NCBI GenBank assembly: GCA_037576195.1
Contig: CM075102.1
Span: forward strand, 6,758,001-6,822,000
Source: Phytoseiulus persimilis
Lineage: Eukaryota > Arthropoda > Arachnida > Mesostigmata > Phytoseiidae
Length of the DNA stretch: 64,000 nt
Direction: 5' to 3'
Part shown: piece by piece, positions 52,301 through 63,375 of the stretch
How positions within the stretch are numbered: position 1 is the first letter of the stretch
Layout of the letters: each line of letters starts with the position of its first letter
The notes under the pieces: model-generated
Told to the model about the DNA's origin: nothing
The model's input: only the letters and a program-made list of their open reading frames with translations
Databases searched by the model: none
Translations under genes and position numbers: made by a program

Positions 52301-52880
52301 TAAGGAGAAGTATATAAAAACTCAGGTTGTACTCTAGTTGGATACCGAAGCTCTGTTTTGGGCGACTTGAGTCAACGAGCGCGTCGAAACTGGGACGACT
52401 TCAAAACCTGCAGCGGAGTCGGGGAAACGTCGCGGCGGAGAACCGTGCGTGGATTCAAAGCTTCCACGGTAGCGGACTTCACAGAAGGGAGTAGAAATCT
52501 GAGACCAGAGCCCAGCACGGCGCATGGTTGTGAATATGTAGTTGTATAGAGGGTATTACCGTGTACTTCACTCTTTCTAATTTGCCGATCGCTGGTATCA
52601 TCCATTGGTTGCATAGTACAACCACATAGGCCTTCATGTTCTCAAAGCCAAAACTCCTCCGGTTATCCCACAAAAAGGCTTTGACAACGAGAAAGATCGT
52701 TCTACTTCGACAGAGACTACGGGAGCAAATCTGAATCGTGAAAGATCATGGACAGTGTAATTTTCGATCGCTTGGATGATCTCCTCGCTACTAACGCCCT
52801 GAAGTCAGACGGCGATCAGGCGGCGATTATTTCGCCCAAATCTTGCCACGTTTCTAGTACCTCGCATGTTGTCGAGCATT
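52301..52880. other. No recognised feature
   Basis: Mixed sequence with short frames only. I see no domain, repeat or regulatory motif. Confidence 0.4.
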
Positions 52881-52909
52881 CTCACTCAATTGTCCGCATG
52901 ATTTCATGC

Positions 52910-53022
52910 ATACTTTTGCGCTGATGTTGCGGTTCTTCATGCATATTTTCGTGTATATCATGCATATTTTCGTGCATATCATGCATATTTTCATGCATAT
53001 CATGCATATCTTCGTGCATAAA
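52910..53022. repeat. Short satellite, ~21-bp units
   Basis: About five units of CATGCATATTTTCGTGTATAT type. The units contain ATGCAT palindromes. Translation on the minus strand gives a Met/His repeat (HENMHDMHENMHD) of no evident meaning. Confidence 0.85.
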
Positions 53023-53521
53023 ATTTCGGGCCCTACTGATGAAGAACCTGATGCAAACTACGAAGACCGACACGGGGGGCTCTTATTTTCTGAATTCCGA
53101 CGAAGTCATCCCTACAACTCGATCCTGTGAAAACACCATAGACTGCAGCGCGTCGCTATCGCGGGAGTCGATGGCGTTGTTTCAAGTACGGCTGCCGCCG
53201 AGATGAGGGACTGCTCCGTGCAGAAGAGGTTCCGCGCTCGGGTTCAAGGGTTCGGACTCCAATAGTCAAGGGGCTCCCTGACCTGTCTGAGCACGTGCCC
53301 CTGTTCACTTTGAGCCTTCCTTCTTCCCACCTCCTCTCCGCCTGCGCTGGCTCGCTCCCCCCAGCTGGAGGGTCCCTTTTCCTTCATCTTGCCCCACGCT
53401 GCGGTTCGTATTGCGCGGGTCCCGTTCAGTCCCTGACTCCGCCCCTCATAGGCCCTCTTCCTCGACTCCGTCTGCATCCGTATTGTTTACTTTCGGAAAT
53501 AAGACGTGGACACATACTCGG

Positions 53522-53571
53522 TCCGCCCCGGGCATCAAGGTTTGAACCCGGTGTCTGGGGCAGGGTATCGC
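53522..53571 (+). repeat. 50-bp repeat with B-box-like core (left)
   Basis: Nearly identical to 58880-58929 in inverted orientation. It contains GGTTTGAACCCGGTGTCT, close to a pol III B box, so it may be a SINE scrap or a terminal repeat. Confidence 0.5.
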
Positions 53572-53964
53572 GACGTGGTTCTGGAGAGCCCTTTGCGGGG
53601 CTTCTCTGCGTCATCCATTTTTAAAGCTCTCATAATCTGCAGGGTCTCCATCGGGTGCTCCCCAAAGTAACCATCAGTCAGAAGCTCGTTTGCAGGGATT
53701 GAATGGTAGAGATGCACAGATCTCCGGAAAATGGGGTCAGATGGTCTGCTGGTCTGAGTATTCTCGGTTCAAAGCGCGTGGGATCAATTGTACAGGGTGG
53801 GCAAACTAAATTGGTACTCCCGCTTTCCCTGAGTTCCAGGACTCGGAACTTGATTGATTGATTGATTGTTTATTGACCATCTTCATGCTGTATTTTCATT
53901 CCAAATATAGCTGAAGACCCTTAACACGGGGCGATGACTCAGCTGGTCGACGGTGCGGTTATTA

Positions 53965-56900
53965 TTATTTCTCGGACATACGGTCTGGGTCGTTTTTCCG
54001 TTCCCACTTCTCAAGTATTCTCTTGGTGTCGAATATCATTCTTGGTGTGCTCTCTTCGTGTAGTCCTAGTCTTTTCTGTATTATACACTCAGCATCTGGG
54101 ATTTCTTCGCATTCAAGAAGCACATGCTCCATAGTTTCGTCCTCCCTTCCGCACCGTTGGCAGATCGCTTCGATGTCTATGTATCTTGACCTGTATTTCC
54201 TAGTCTGTAGACATCCCGCTCTGGCGTTCGCGAGCAGTCGACTGCCTCTACTGTTATCGTATATGTGTTCGATATTTCCTCGAGCTTTTTTGAAATTGCG
54301 ATATCGGTCAAGCGTTCTCTTTTCCGACATACCCTTTCGCCATTCCTTATCCATCTTGTTGTTCAGCTTCTCTTCCACATATTTCTTGTAGCTTTTGAGA
54401 CCCATCCTTGACTCGCTGGTTGATAGTTCTTTCAATTCCTGGCATTTGAATCGTTTCTTAACTTGGTTGATTCTTTTCTTCAATGAGGTTTCCGTATTTG
54501 TGATCTCCAGCATGGTATGGATCGCTTTTGGCCACCTGGCTTCATTCATTTCGCTTATTCTGGCAGAGTACATGAGTTTCGCTTTCGTTTCGCGTGCCTC
54601 GAAGGGTGACCATCCTAGTTCTCCGTCTATGAATTCGACGGCGGTGTTCGCGTTCGGTTGTCCCAAGGCCCACCGTCCTGCTTCGCGTTGCAGGTTTTCG
54701 AGCCGTTTCCGCACTTTGGCGGGCATGGTTGTAACCGAGTTTCCGTATGTTAGTGCTGGGACTGCTGTGCTTTTCCATTGTATCTTTGTGACTTCGAATC
54801 TGTTGAATCTCCACAGTGACTTGGCGTGCATTTGTCTGATCACTTTCTCTGCTTTTTCCTCCCAGATCTTTTCCTGTTCTTGGAGGTAATTTTTCTCGTT
54901 GCAGAGCGTGATTCCTAGGTTTTTGTTGTTGGTTGTTGGTTCTGTATTCGAAGTGTTTCCTCCGATTCTGAGTCATTTACTTTTGCAAATTCTACAATCG
55001 CGCTTTTATCGGGGTTGAATTGGAGTCCCATTTCTTCTCCGAATCCCGATACAACTTCCAATAACCGCTCCATGTTTCTCATGGATTGTGCCATCAGCAC
55101 CAGGTCATCGGCAAATAACAGGCCACACATGTTGATGTGTTTCGGTTGTTGTAGGTCGAAGATATTTCCCTTCGTCCTGACCTTGAATCCCGCTTTGGTT
55201 TGCTCCAACCTTTTTTCCAGGTCGGAAATGTATAGGATAAATAGTACCGGACTCATTGGACATCCTTGTCGGAGTCCTTTATCACTTGGGATCGTTTCGG
55301 ACCTGTGTGTGCCATATTGTAGGGTCACCTCATTGTCTCTATACAGACCCTGAATTATTTCTAGTATGGTTTTGGGCATACCTTTACTCTTCAGCACTTC
55401 CCACAAACGAGTTCTGTCTATTCTGTCATAGGCCCGCGTGCAGTCCAAGAAGCAGGTGACTAGTCCGGCTTTTTCCCGCCTGGCCGCCTCTATCAACGAT
55501 GTGAGAATGTATATGCAGTCGTCTCCTCTCCTTCCTTTTCGGAAGCCGTGTTGCATTTCTCCGAGGATCCCATCCTCTTCCATCCAATTCTGGATTTCTT
55601 TACATAGGATCCTTGCGAATAGTCTATACATAATACTGGATATCGTAAGCGGGCGATAGGTTTTAAGGTCCTTCTTCTTTGAGTTAGTTTTTGGTAGTAG
55701 TGTGACTTTCCCTTGGCGCCATTCTGCCGGGATTGGTTGTGATCCTTCCGTTATGCCCGTAAACATTCGAGCTATGTATTCGTGTCCTACCATTCCGACG
55801 GATTTTATCACATATGCGGGTATGTCATCCAGTCCTTTCGCGGACTCTGCGGATACTTTCCCTATGGCTTCTTCGACCATCTGTGCATCGATGGGTAGCT
55901 TTGACCCCTGAGGCATCGTGGTGGTGTCGCGTGGTTTCAGTCCGTCTCTTGTAGCCGATTTTTCGCATTCAAGAACCGTTTTGAGGACGTTAATCGTATA
56001 TTCGATTTTGAACTTTGTCAACTTCCACCGCTATCTTCTGCAGTTCGTCTTCATCTCCCCTCTCTTTCGCTCTCTTCCGCTCTTTGTTCAGTCGCTTCTT
56101 CTCTTTGGTCATCTTGGAGATTTCTCTCGTTTGGACAGGCCATGTATCGTCGAGTTTGAGTTTTTTCGTACTTTTCAGAATGTTTTCTCGAATGGTCTTA
56201 CTTAAAAATTCATATGATTCTGGTAGATTTCTTACCATCTGTGCCGTGATCGATTCTATTGTCGCCATGGTAACTCTATTCTTGTCAACCATTGTGACGA
56301 TTTTCGTTTTCTTCCCACGTTTTGCATTACCTTCCCGCTCTTTTTCCATTCTGAATATAGCGGAGAGTAGGTTGTGGTCTGATATCCGTGTGCGTACTCT
56401 GTCCTCGTCTACCTGCATTTGTTCGAGCTTCTCGAACGCGTTGGCGTTACAGAGGATGTAGTCAATCACAGCGGTTTTCCGTGTTCGTCTGCCTTGGCAT
56501 CTGTCCGACAGGTTGGCTATAATAAGCCCATTTTGACTTACGAAATTCTTCAGTAGCCAACCTCTTGCGTCCTCACGTCCCGCGAATTGGGATATATGAG
56601 CATTCATGTCCCCGGCCACGATGACATGAGTTTTCCCTGTTCCGTCTTGGTTGAGCGTTTCTGTTAATTCTTCGAACAGTCTCGCGTTTTGCCTCCCTTT
56701 CTCGTGGGCTACGTATACTGATATGAACAGCCATTCGGTTGATCCTATCTCGATTCTAGTAGCTGCGAAATCTCTCCCTGTTCTGGAAGCCAGTTGTTTG
56801 CCGATTTCGTTCGGTATGAGAATGCCCACTCCTGCCTTCGCATTTCTCTCGGTCAGGCCTGTCCGATTACTCCCTACCCAGTTATATCTGGGTATGTTGG

Positions 56901-57165
56901 GTGGCATTTCATCGTTAATCAGCCACGTTTCATTCACTAGGATGATTCCCCTAGCCACTCTTTCTTTTTCGCTTTCATTTTCTGAGAAGACTTCCCTAAT
57001 CAGATTATTCCATTTACTCTCTTCACGCCCCCCCCTAAGATTGAGAACAGCTATTTCGAATTTGGATGCGACTTTTCGCTCGGAGCCCATTTCGGGGATT
57101 CTATTCACTATTCTGTGCCTTCTCCCTCTCCTTCTTCTTGGATTTATTCTATCCTTCGGGCTCAC
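53965..57165 (-). pseudogene. LINE copy 2 ORF2: endonuclease and reverse transcriptase
   Basis: ATG at 57165 (MSPKDRINPRRRRGRRHRIV) starts 46 bp after the ORF1 stop. The endonuclease opens with KFEIAVLNLRGGREESKWNN, VNETWLINDEMP and GDMNAHIS, to about 55990. The frame is broken at the ~200-bp deletion (55989). RT then runs 56021-54915 (VLKTVLECEKSATRDGLKPR; YRPLTISSIMYRLFARILCK; FLDCTRAYDRIDRTRLW; FADD at 55104-55115). It breaks again at 54922-54940 and resumes at 54843-53965 with the C-terminal finger (CQRCGREDETMEHVLLEC). This is the best source for the family's ORF2 N-terminus. Confidence 0.9.
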
Positions 57166-57208
57166 AGTTCCAGGGGGGGACTGCTTCTGTCACCGCCCCC
57201 TTCTTCCT

Positions 57209-58090
57209 TCATGTCGCGATGGTCCAGGGTTGTAGGGCTGGTTTCTCGCCCTTCCTCTGGTTCCCCTTGCCCATTGTGGCATTTCCCTCTGCTGGGTGGG
57301 GGGGGGGGGGGGGGGGGGGGGGGGCGGGGATTGCCTGAAATTGATATATGTCGAGGTCCGCTATTCCGCGGCCTCGACCATTTCCCCGGGTGGAGCCTCT
57401 CCCTCTACCGGGATGGTCTGTGCCTCTGGCTATTCTGCCGAGGGCTTCTCTTTTTTTCTCTTCCTCTTTTTCGAGGACCTTAGCTTTCGCTCTTCGCATA
57501 TTTGCTCGGAGCTCCTCTTGCTCTTTTTTTCCGAGCTTCAACGCATCCATATACCACGAGACTATCCGTTTTCCAGTCTCGATTACACCGTTTCTGGTGA
57601 GGCGTTCATTGTGGAATAGAGTGTTATTGAAATAAAGGCCTCTCATATTGAAGAGGCTGCATTTATTTGGCTCTCTTTTGAGCCACTCTTCCACTAGTCG
57701 GTTGACCACTCTGGCGGGCTCTAGTGTTTCACCTTTTTCCGGTAAACTCATCCATGTGAGGGAAATCACTTTAGGGTTAGCTAGGATGTTTTCTATCCCC
57801 CTGATTATGTCTTCCGCCAGGTCTTTACCTTTCCAAGGCCTAAATTCTGCATCTTTGATATTACACATCCCAATTTCCAGGAATATGTGGTAGTAATCTG
57901 CGTCACCTTCGTTCAGTAGCTTTTCTGCTACTTCGAAGTGCGCGGCGACCAATCTAGGCCTAGCTCTCAGGACACACTTCTTTCCCAGCATGCCTGTCAA
58001 TATTCTCTCCTGATTGATTGCTTCGAGATATTCTTCTCCAATCAGGTAGGCGCATGAGTTTGGATCCGTATTGATCTCGCCTTGCTCCAT
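57209..58090 (-). pseudogene. LINE copy 2 ORF1, 5'-truncated
   Basis: Matches copy 1 ORF1 from MEQGEINTDPNSCAYLIGEE onward. The C-terminus passes the RG-rich tail and a Pro run encoded by 27 consecutive C/G (57298-57324), ending KPALQPWTIAT and a stop at 57209. The N-terminal zinc-ribbon part is missing because the element is truncated at 58102. Confidence 0.8.
57298..57324. repeat. Poly-G/C run of 27
   Basis: Twenty-seven consecutive G on the plus strand within ORF1 of LINE copy 2. Run length sets the ORF1 reading frame downstream, and is also a place where assembly may be wrong. Confidence 0.95.
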
Positions 58091-58115
58091 TTCCTCGCTA
58101 TTTTTCCTCGCTTGT

Positions 58116-58670
58116 TGAAAACGAAAAAGACGTCACTGATATATCATGGGTGGAATCTCCCAACCAATTTGAACACACTCATTCCACATAGCCTCCATCT
58201 CTAACTACCACAGCTTCGAGACGAGCCCGAAATCGATCACAGGCGGTTCTGAGGGTATCTCTCGGTAGATTTTGAAACGCCCGCTGAACGGCTCGAGAGA
58301 GGGCAGGTGTGTTGGGGTGGCTCTGCTCGTTGGACCTCAACTCAACTTCGCCCGAGCATAATAATCCATCGGATTTGAATCACGGCTATTCGGTGGCCAA
58401 AAATATTTGGGCAAGAACATGCACAAACTCGATTTCAGCCAATCTTGGACCGCGGAGCAGGTATGGGCCGGGGCCCCGTCTTGTTGAAAGACGTATGGAG
58501 TGCCCCGACATACTTTGTCCATCCACGGTTTTACAGCAGTTGGCAGGACTCTCAAATATACGATCCTGTTGACAGTCTCGCCTTCTTGAAAAATTACGGG
58601 GGCATTACGTCTCCGTGACTTGAAACCACCCCTAGCACGCTTGCCGGTTTCGCTTTCAGTACAATGCAAG
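58116..58670 (-). pseudogene. mariner/Tc1-like transposase, partial
   Basis: The minus strand encodes YVFQQDGAPAHTCSAVQDWL, then FWPPNSRDSNPMDYYARAKL, the second catalytic Asp motif and third-residue motif (D at DSNP) of Tc1/mariner transposases. Upstream is ETGKRARGGFKSRRRNAPVI and VIFQEGE. The C-terminal part is in another frame to about 58116. The N-terminal DNA-binding domain and terminal repeats are absent. Confidence 0.8.
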
Positions 58671-58879
58671 CGTCGTCACGGCAGGCAACGTGGCAACGAT
58701 GATTTTGACGATTGAACTTTGCCACTACCTGATGCCCCTAATGGCGAAGAATCCGATACCAAGTCCGCTAGAAGGAGATCCCGTCACCTCATGGGCCTAT
58801 GAAAGTTGCGGGTCCCCAAGTAGGATTTGGCGAAAACCGTGACCGGATCCCAGGACCACGTCGATATGCCCGGACTGGG

Positions 58880-58929
58880 CGATACGCTGCCCCAGACACC
58901 GGGTTCAAACCTTGATGCCCGGGGCGGAC
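58880..58929 (-). repeat. 50-bp repeat with B-box-like core (right)
   Basis: Inverted counterpart of 53522-53571. Together they bracket LINE copy 2 and the mariner scrap. Confidence 0.5.
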
Positions 58930-59744
58930 CGCCTCCTCCGGCCCCCACTTGCTACGCGAGTGCTGTGAACTGCAGCCTACAGTTCGAGTCCCGCTGCGGC
59001 ACTCGGAATAATCGGATTCCGTCCAAAAATCAGGTCCAGCTCAACGGCACGGAGAAGCGGGGCTGTCCATATCGAAATTTAATCACCCGTCATCTCGACG
59101 TCTGGCCCACACTCTCTCCGCCTGTCGCGGGCCCGATGACTTGGCATCCGCTCTCTTGACTCTCGTGCACCCCAGAATAAATTCAGTGCTCAGTCGCTAT
59201 GGCTGCCGCGCAAAGCTGCTCGAGGCTCGAGCCTTCGGCTTCTCTCCGCTAACACGGCGGCCCATTCCTCAAGAACCTACAGGGTTTCGCTGGGCTCCTC
59301 AACCGCCCGCGCTCAGAGAGCGGAGCAGAATGCAGCCATTCCAAACCAAAGGGCCAAAAGACGGGCTGTAGGCCAAAGTGCAGCAAACAATCTTGAGTGT
59401 AGCAGACGGATTCGAGGGAAAGGGTAAGACGACATCCGATGCACTGGTGGAGGAGACGCGCGCCATTCAAATCAAGGAGGGTTCTTTGAGGGCGTTGGCG
59501 CTCGGACAGGCCCTGGAAACCGCAATTCATTGCGGAATGCGAACTCGTCAGACGATGCTGCTGGAGGCAATGCCCGAAGGAATGGGAATGGATGATCCAA
59601 AAATCATCCCATTCTCATCTTCGTGGATTTCTCGAGTCGATGCTATCGCTAATGAGCCGGAAGATGGGGCATGAACGGAGATATTCATATCGAAAGCCTC
59701 TCACCTTGGGGAAACAAAACCGACATAGTTCATCCGTTGAATGA
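58930..59744. other. No recognised feature
   Basis: GC-rich sequence. One plus-strand frame (59378-59674, ADGFEGKGKTTSDALVEETR) is open for 98 codons but has no recognised domain and no support as a gene. Confidence 0.4.
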
Positions 59745-59752
59745 CTGAGCAC

Positions 59753-60951
59753 TAGGCTTTGCAAATAACCGCATTTCTAAATAACCGCGTTCACGGTTAA
59801 CCGATAACCGCAAATCCATAACCGCAATAGCGGTTAACCGCAAAATTAGGACCGAAAACCGCGGTTATAACCGCAAATAACCGCGGTTATATGGAAGAAT
59901 GCTTCTTGGAGAATTTCCAGGAAGCTTCTCCTCTTTTATCAGGAAGAAGGTTCCATAATTAGCGGATACAACGCGATCTCAAAACACATCTCTTAAAGAC
60001 TCGTTTGTTACAGCTCGACCTTGATCAGATGGGGCCGGGAACATTGGTTGAACGTTTCAAGTCACGGAATCTTCAAAAAATTATCCTGATGCAAAAGAGA
60101 TCTTGTTTTGTGGAGCCCCCCGTCCGATGAATGTAGTCAGCAATGTCGGGTTCAACTCCTCACGATCCGCTGAGGAAGTGTTGCAAACTCTGAGATGTGG
60201 AAGTGGCTCCGATTCCTGCACGGTTTCACGAGCAAAGAGCGCCTAAAGGCACGCTACCTCGTTGGGTTGAGATGACTCGCGTGATTCCACGTCCTGATTC
60301 TCGAGTTTTTTTTTATTGGGAATCCTCGAGGTCGTCGTTTGAGGTGCTTTCAATTTCTGTCTGACTCCAAACTACTGCTCCTGGCTTCGATATCACCGAC
60401 CAGTGCATGAGTGATAGCCGTTTTCAGGTAAGACTTCATCACAGTCGTTTTATCGATGACCCCCAATGGGAGTGCAGCCCACACAATAGCTATTTTCACT
60501 GTGCTCTGTTCCCTGAACTTACCAGAAGCGCAAAGCTCTGGAAGATTGAGCCTTCCGCTTCCGATGCTAGCTCATCGATTCCTTGAACGGCTTGCTCATG
60601 GGTACATGAGGAGGCTGTTCCTGATGTGTGTCCAGGTATCATTGCTAGCCAGGTCCGGCTATCGGAAGCGTGTACGAACTTGGTTCAAAGGGAGTCATCA
60701 CACAAGATCTTACAGTTCCAGAAGCAATTCATTTCTCTCCAATTCTCAGTACCTAGTTCCTGATTCCCAGCCAGAGCACACTCATCAGACACGATGACAC
60801 GACGCTTTCTCGAAGAATCATACGTTTCGGGAAATTGCGGCTAAATGCGGTTGTAACCGCAGTTTGCTCGCGGTTATTGCGGTTAAAAACCGCAAAATAT
60901 TTGCGGTTATTGCGGGTATTAACCGCGGTTAAATAACCGTTGCAAAGCCTA
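59753..60951. mobile_element. Non-autonomous hAT element with AACCGC subterminal repeats
   Basis: A 1,199-bp element with 12-bp inverted termini TAGGCTTTGCAA and the 8-bp duplication CTGAGCAC (59745-59752 and 60952-60959). Both ends carry dense AACCGC/GCGGTT motifs (59765-59890 and 60830-60940) in both orientations, as expected for subterminal transposase-binding sites of hAT elements. The internal 900 bp shows no transposase. Confidence 0.9.
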
Positions 60952-60959
60952 CTGAGCAC

Positions 60960-61883
60960 CAAATTCTCGGTTGCACATTCAGTGATCGGTCTCAGAGAAG
61001 AGACTCTGATTCGGGTTAAAATCGGGCATATGAAACCAGCCCCTAGCATATGATAACGTTCTCGATCTTTCGGGCACAGCAGCTCTCTTCTCCTCCGTTC
61101 GCTTCGTTCCACAAGCACTTTACAAATTCTCGTTGATCGCACATCCGTGTCTCCCTCGATGGAGCCATTTCCCAGACCCGTCCGACTAAAATGGGTCTTC
61201 CTGTACTGGCTTGTTCCGTCGAAGGACAGTTCTTGATATTGCCGCTAGTATGGATGAGTGCTCAGTGAATCAAAATTTCGAAACAACAGGTCAGCCAGCT
61301 CAGTATGTGGTCTCGAAGAGTTGGGTACATGAAAAATAACCCCCAAGACCGGACGATTGCAACGAATGAATACTTGTCATGAATACGCGCGAATAGTTCT
61401 TCGACTGATCTTATCAGGGACGAGATCCGACGAGTCGATTGCATCGATCACTCCCGCCGATCTCGACACCAGCACGAGATTGAGACTTGAGCGATATGGA
61501 GCGTGGCTTTCCTGTTATATTCAGACTCGGGGTCGTTGATGGTGAGGCACAAGGACGAAGTCCCCTGTTGGGGAAGCCCAGGAAAAAAACAGAGACGGGA
61601 GATCTTGGCCAGCTAACTGGATCTCCCAGACTCGATCACTCGGATCTCTCATCCGGAATTCGACAACCGTCGATTCCTCGCGCAACGGAACTCCTGAGGA
61701 AATACCTTTTGCTACAGAGAAATATCGATGTAACGAGTGGACCCGTTCTCGGTGGATTCATCTTGTTAACCCCATAGAGTGAAAGGAGCACTATTGACAT
61801 CGCTGCCGGGAGGATCCGAAATTGTAAAGGAAGCGAATGAACTGCAAAGTCTGAACGAAGCATCGAAATCTGATGGAGACTTT
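60960..61883. other. No recognised feature
   Basis: Moderately AT-rich flank between the non-autonomous hAT and the protease gene. Short frames only, with no recognised motif. Confidence 0.4.
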
Positions 61884-62713
61884 TTATTCCACTTCCGACC
61901 CGTACCCGGTCGGAATCAATGCTGATTGCAGTATTTCGAAAATTATACGTTGTCGGAAATATTGCATATCGTTTTGACTGAATTTATCTCCTCGTCTCGA
62001 GCGCCGTAATCTGCGAATTTCAAAGCAAAAATGCCACAGTCGTTCCCATTTCGCTGCTTCGGAATATTTTCGACGTGAGTTAAGAGCCAGTCATTGACGT
62101 TGAGTTGACGTTGCTTTTTGTCCTCGAGCTCCTGGCTCAAGTAACTTAATAGAAGCTCCAAGCACGGCTGATTCCTGCCCCCCATAGAATCGAAGTACTT
62201 GAGTTCATTGCAACGGAGATCTATGATGACCATGGTCCAGTGCGATTTCATATGCACGGGGACAAGCAGCATGTCATTGGAGAAAATATCTTCCTGCCGT
62301 GTCCAACGGCGGACAGTGCTATAGTTCCCTCCTTGGAAGATCTTCAGGAGGAACGTGCTGAAGGCAAAAACGCTCGGCAGGAGGTCACTGTCTTTGCTCC
62401 GTCTTACAATCAAGCTCAGGTGAACGTTGATAATCACATCGTTTATCCAGTTTTCACCGACAAGGGTCTCCACATCATCCCGAGTGTTGGGCGTCTGCGA
62501 CACGTTTTCGAGCATCTCCCCGGAGGGCTTTCTGAGGGCTTTCTTGATCGTCATGGGAATTTCCTTGGAGATCGGTGGGATTTGAGGATTTGAGTAACTG
62601 TTTCGGCTATGATTTTCAGGGACCTGACTCTGATGTGATGGATTCTGCGAGCAGCCGGTTTCTTCTGGAGCTGAGAACCTAGCATAACCATGGTCCCCGA
62701 AGGGATGGCGCAT
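61884..62713 (-). CDS. SENP/Ulp1-type (C48) SUMO protease, 3' frameshift
   Basis: ATG at 62713. The first ~85 residues are variable. The protease core starts TLVGENWINDVIINVHLSLI and contains all catalytic positions: His in KSHWTMVIIDL (near 62240), Asp in LKYFDSMGG, the oxyanion Gln and nucleophile Cys in IPKQRNGNDCGIFALKFADY (near 62030). C48 proteases mature or remove SUMO-type modifiers. The frame as it stands ends at 61943. A one-base loss near 61980 displaces the family's final block: the next frame continues FSQNDMQYFRQRIIFEIL to a TAA at 61884-61886, which overlaps AATAAA. Intronless over its core. It could be a retrocopy, a host gene, or a gene carried by the adjacent MULE. Confidence 0.8.
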
Positions 62714-63375
62714 CGCTTTGAGATCGTATTCATGACAAGGTCAGATTGGTCCCGGAGTCACCCCCATATGTTCCAGAAAAAGTGCGGACGAACAGACGAA
62801 CTGACAAACTTACAAACTGACAAACTTACAGACGAAGCCGATTATATATAGTAAGGATCATTCAGGGCCGACTGTCCTTCCATCCACGCGATTGCTCTCG
62901 TCTGGCGTCGTCCATGTATTGTGAATTCTCCATTCTTGTCCGGGGAGCCACGCTGGACGGCCGCTGGAAGAATCTTCGGATGAGGAAAAGCAATCGATAG
63001 AGATCGTCGACTGACCGCTTCACCTAGTAATTATACGGCCTCCCCGACCTCAAACGAAACTGGTTGGATGAAGACTCACCTCCGCCGACTCTGTGTTTCA
63101 CTCTTTCGATGAATTCCCGCGGCGTGATGATGCCTTGTTCGAGGCGATTCCATGCCTCTTCGATGTTCTTCTTGTTCTCTAAGGTAGCTCAGCTAGACTT
63201 GGAATCAATGTGTTCCACGCCGTCAGCTCGAGTGTTGATCCCAATCGCGACGTCGTGTGAAATTTGACAGATCACTCCTGTAATGCACGATGAAGTTTAT
63301 GGACACTGCCATCAATGGGCGGAGCAAGGGAATTGGTATTCGTAGAAGTGACGGGGAAATACTTAGGAAGATGGA
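62714..63375. other. Spacer between protease and MULE; short duplications
   Basis: A 16-bp tandem duplication (ACTGACAAACTTACAA type) lies near 62800-62832, followed by TATATATAG. MULE-like codons may continue at 63310-63260 after an intron (donor-like GGTGGGTG near 63390), but I cannot fix exons. Confidence 0.4.

Larger units (their letters stand above)
53851..58102 (-). mobile_element. APE-type LINE, copy 2
   Basis: Same family as 3909-8664, about 97-98% identical by eye. The 3' tail is TGATTGATTGATTGATTG (plus strand, 53851). It is 5'-truncated inside ORF1 (58102). About 200 bp of ORF2 between the endonuclease and RT is deleted near 55989, and a small rearrangement lies near 54922. It keeps the ORF1-ORF2 junction lost from copy 1, and the uninterrupted sequence at the copy 1 solo-LTR site. 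Confidence 0.9.

Noticed and set aside
52910-53022. Met/His-repeat protein
   Set aside because: Direct consequence of a 21-bp satellite; no start context or flanking domain.
59378-59674. 98-codon plus-strand ORF as a gene
   Set aside because: No recognised domain, no promoter or polyadenylation signal. Length is compatible with chance in GC-rich DNA.
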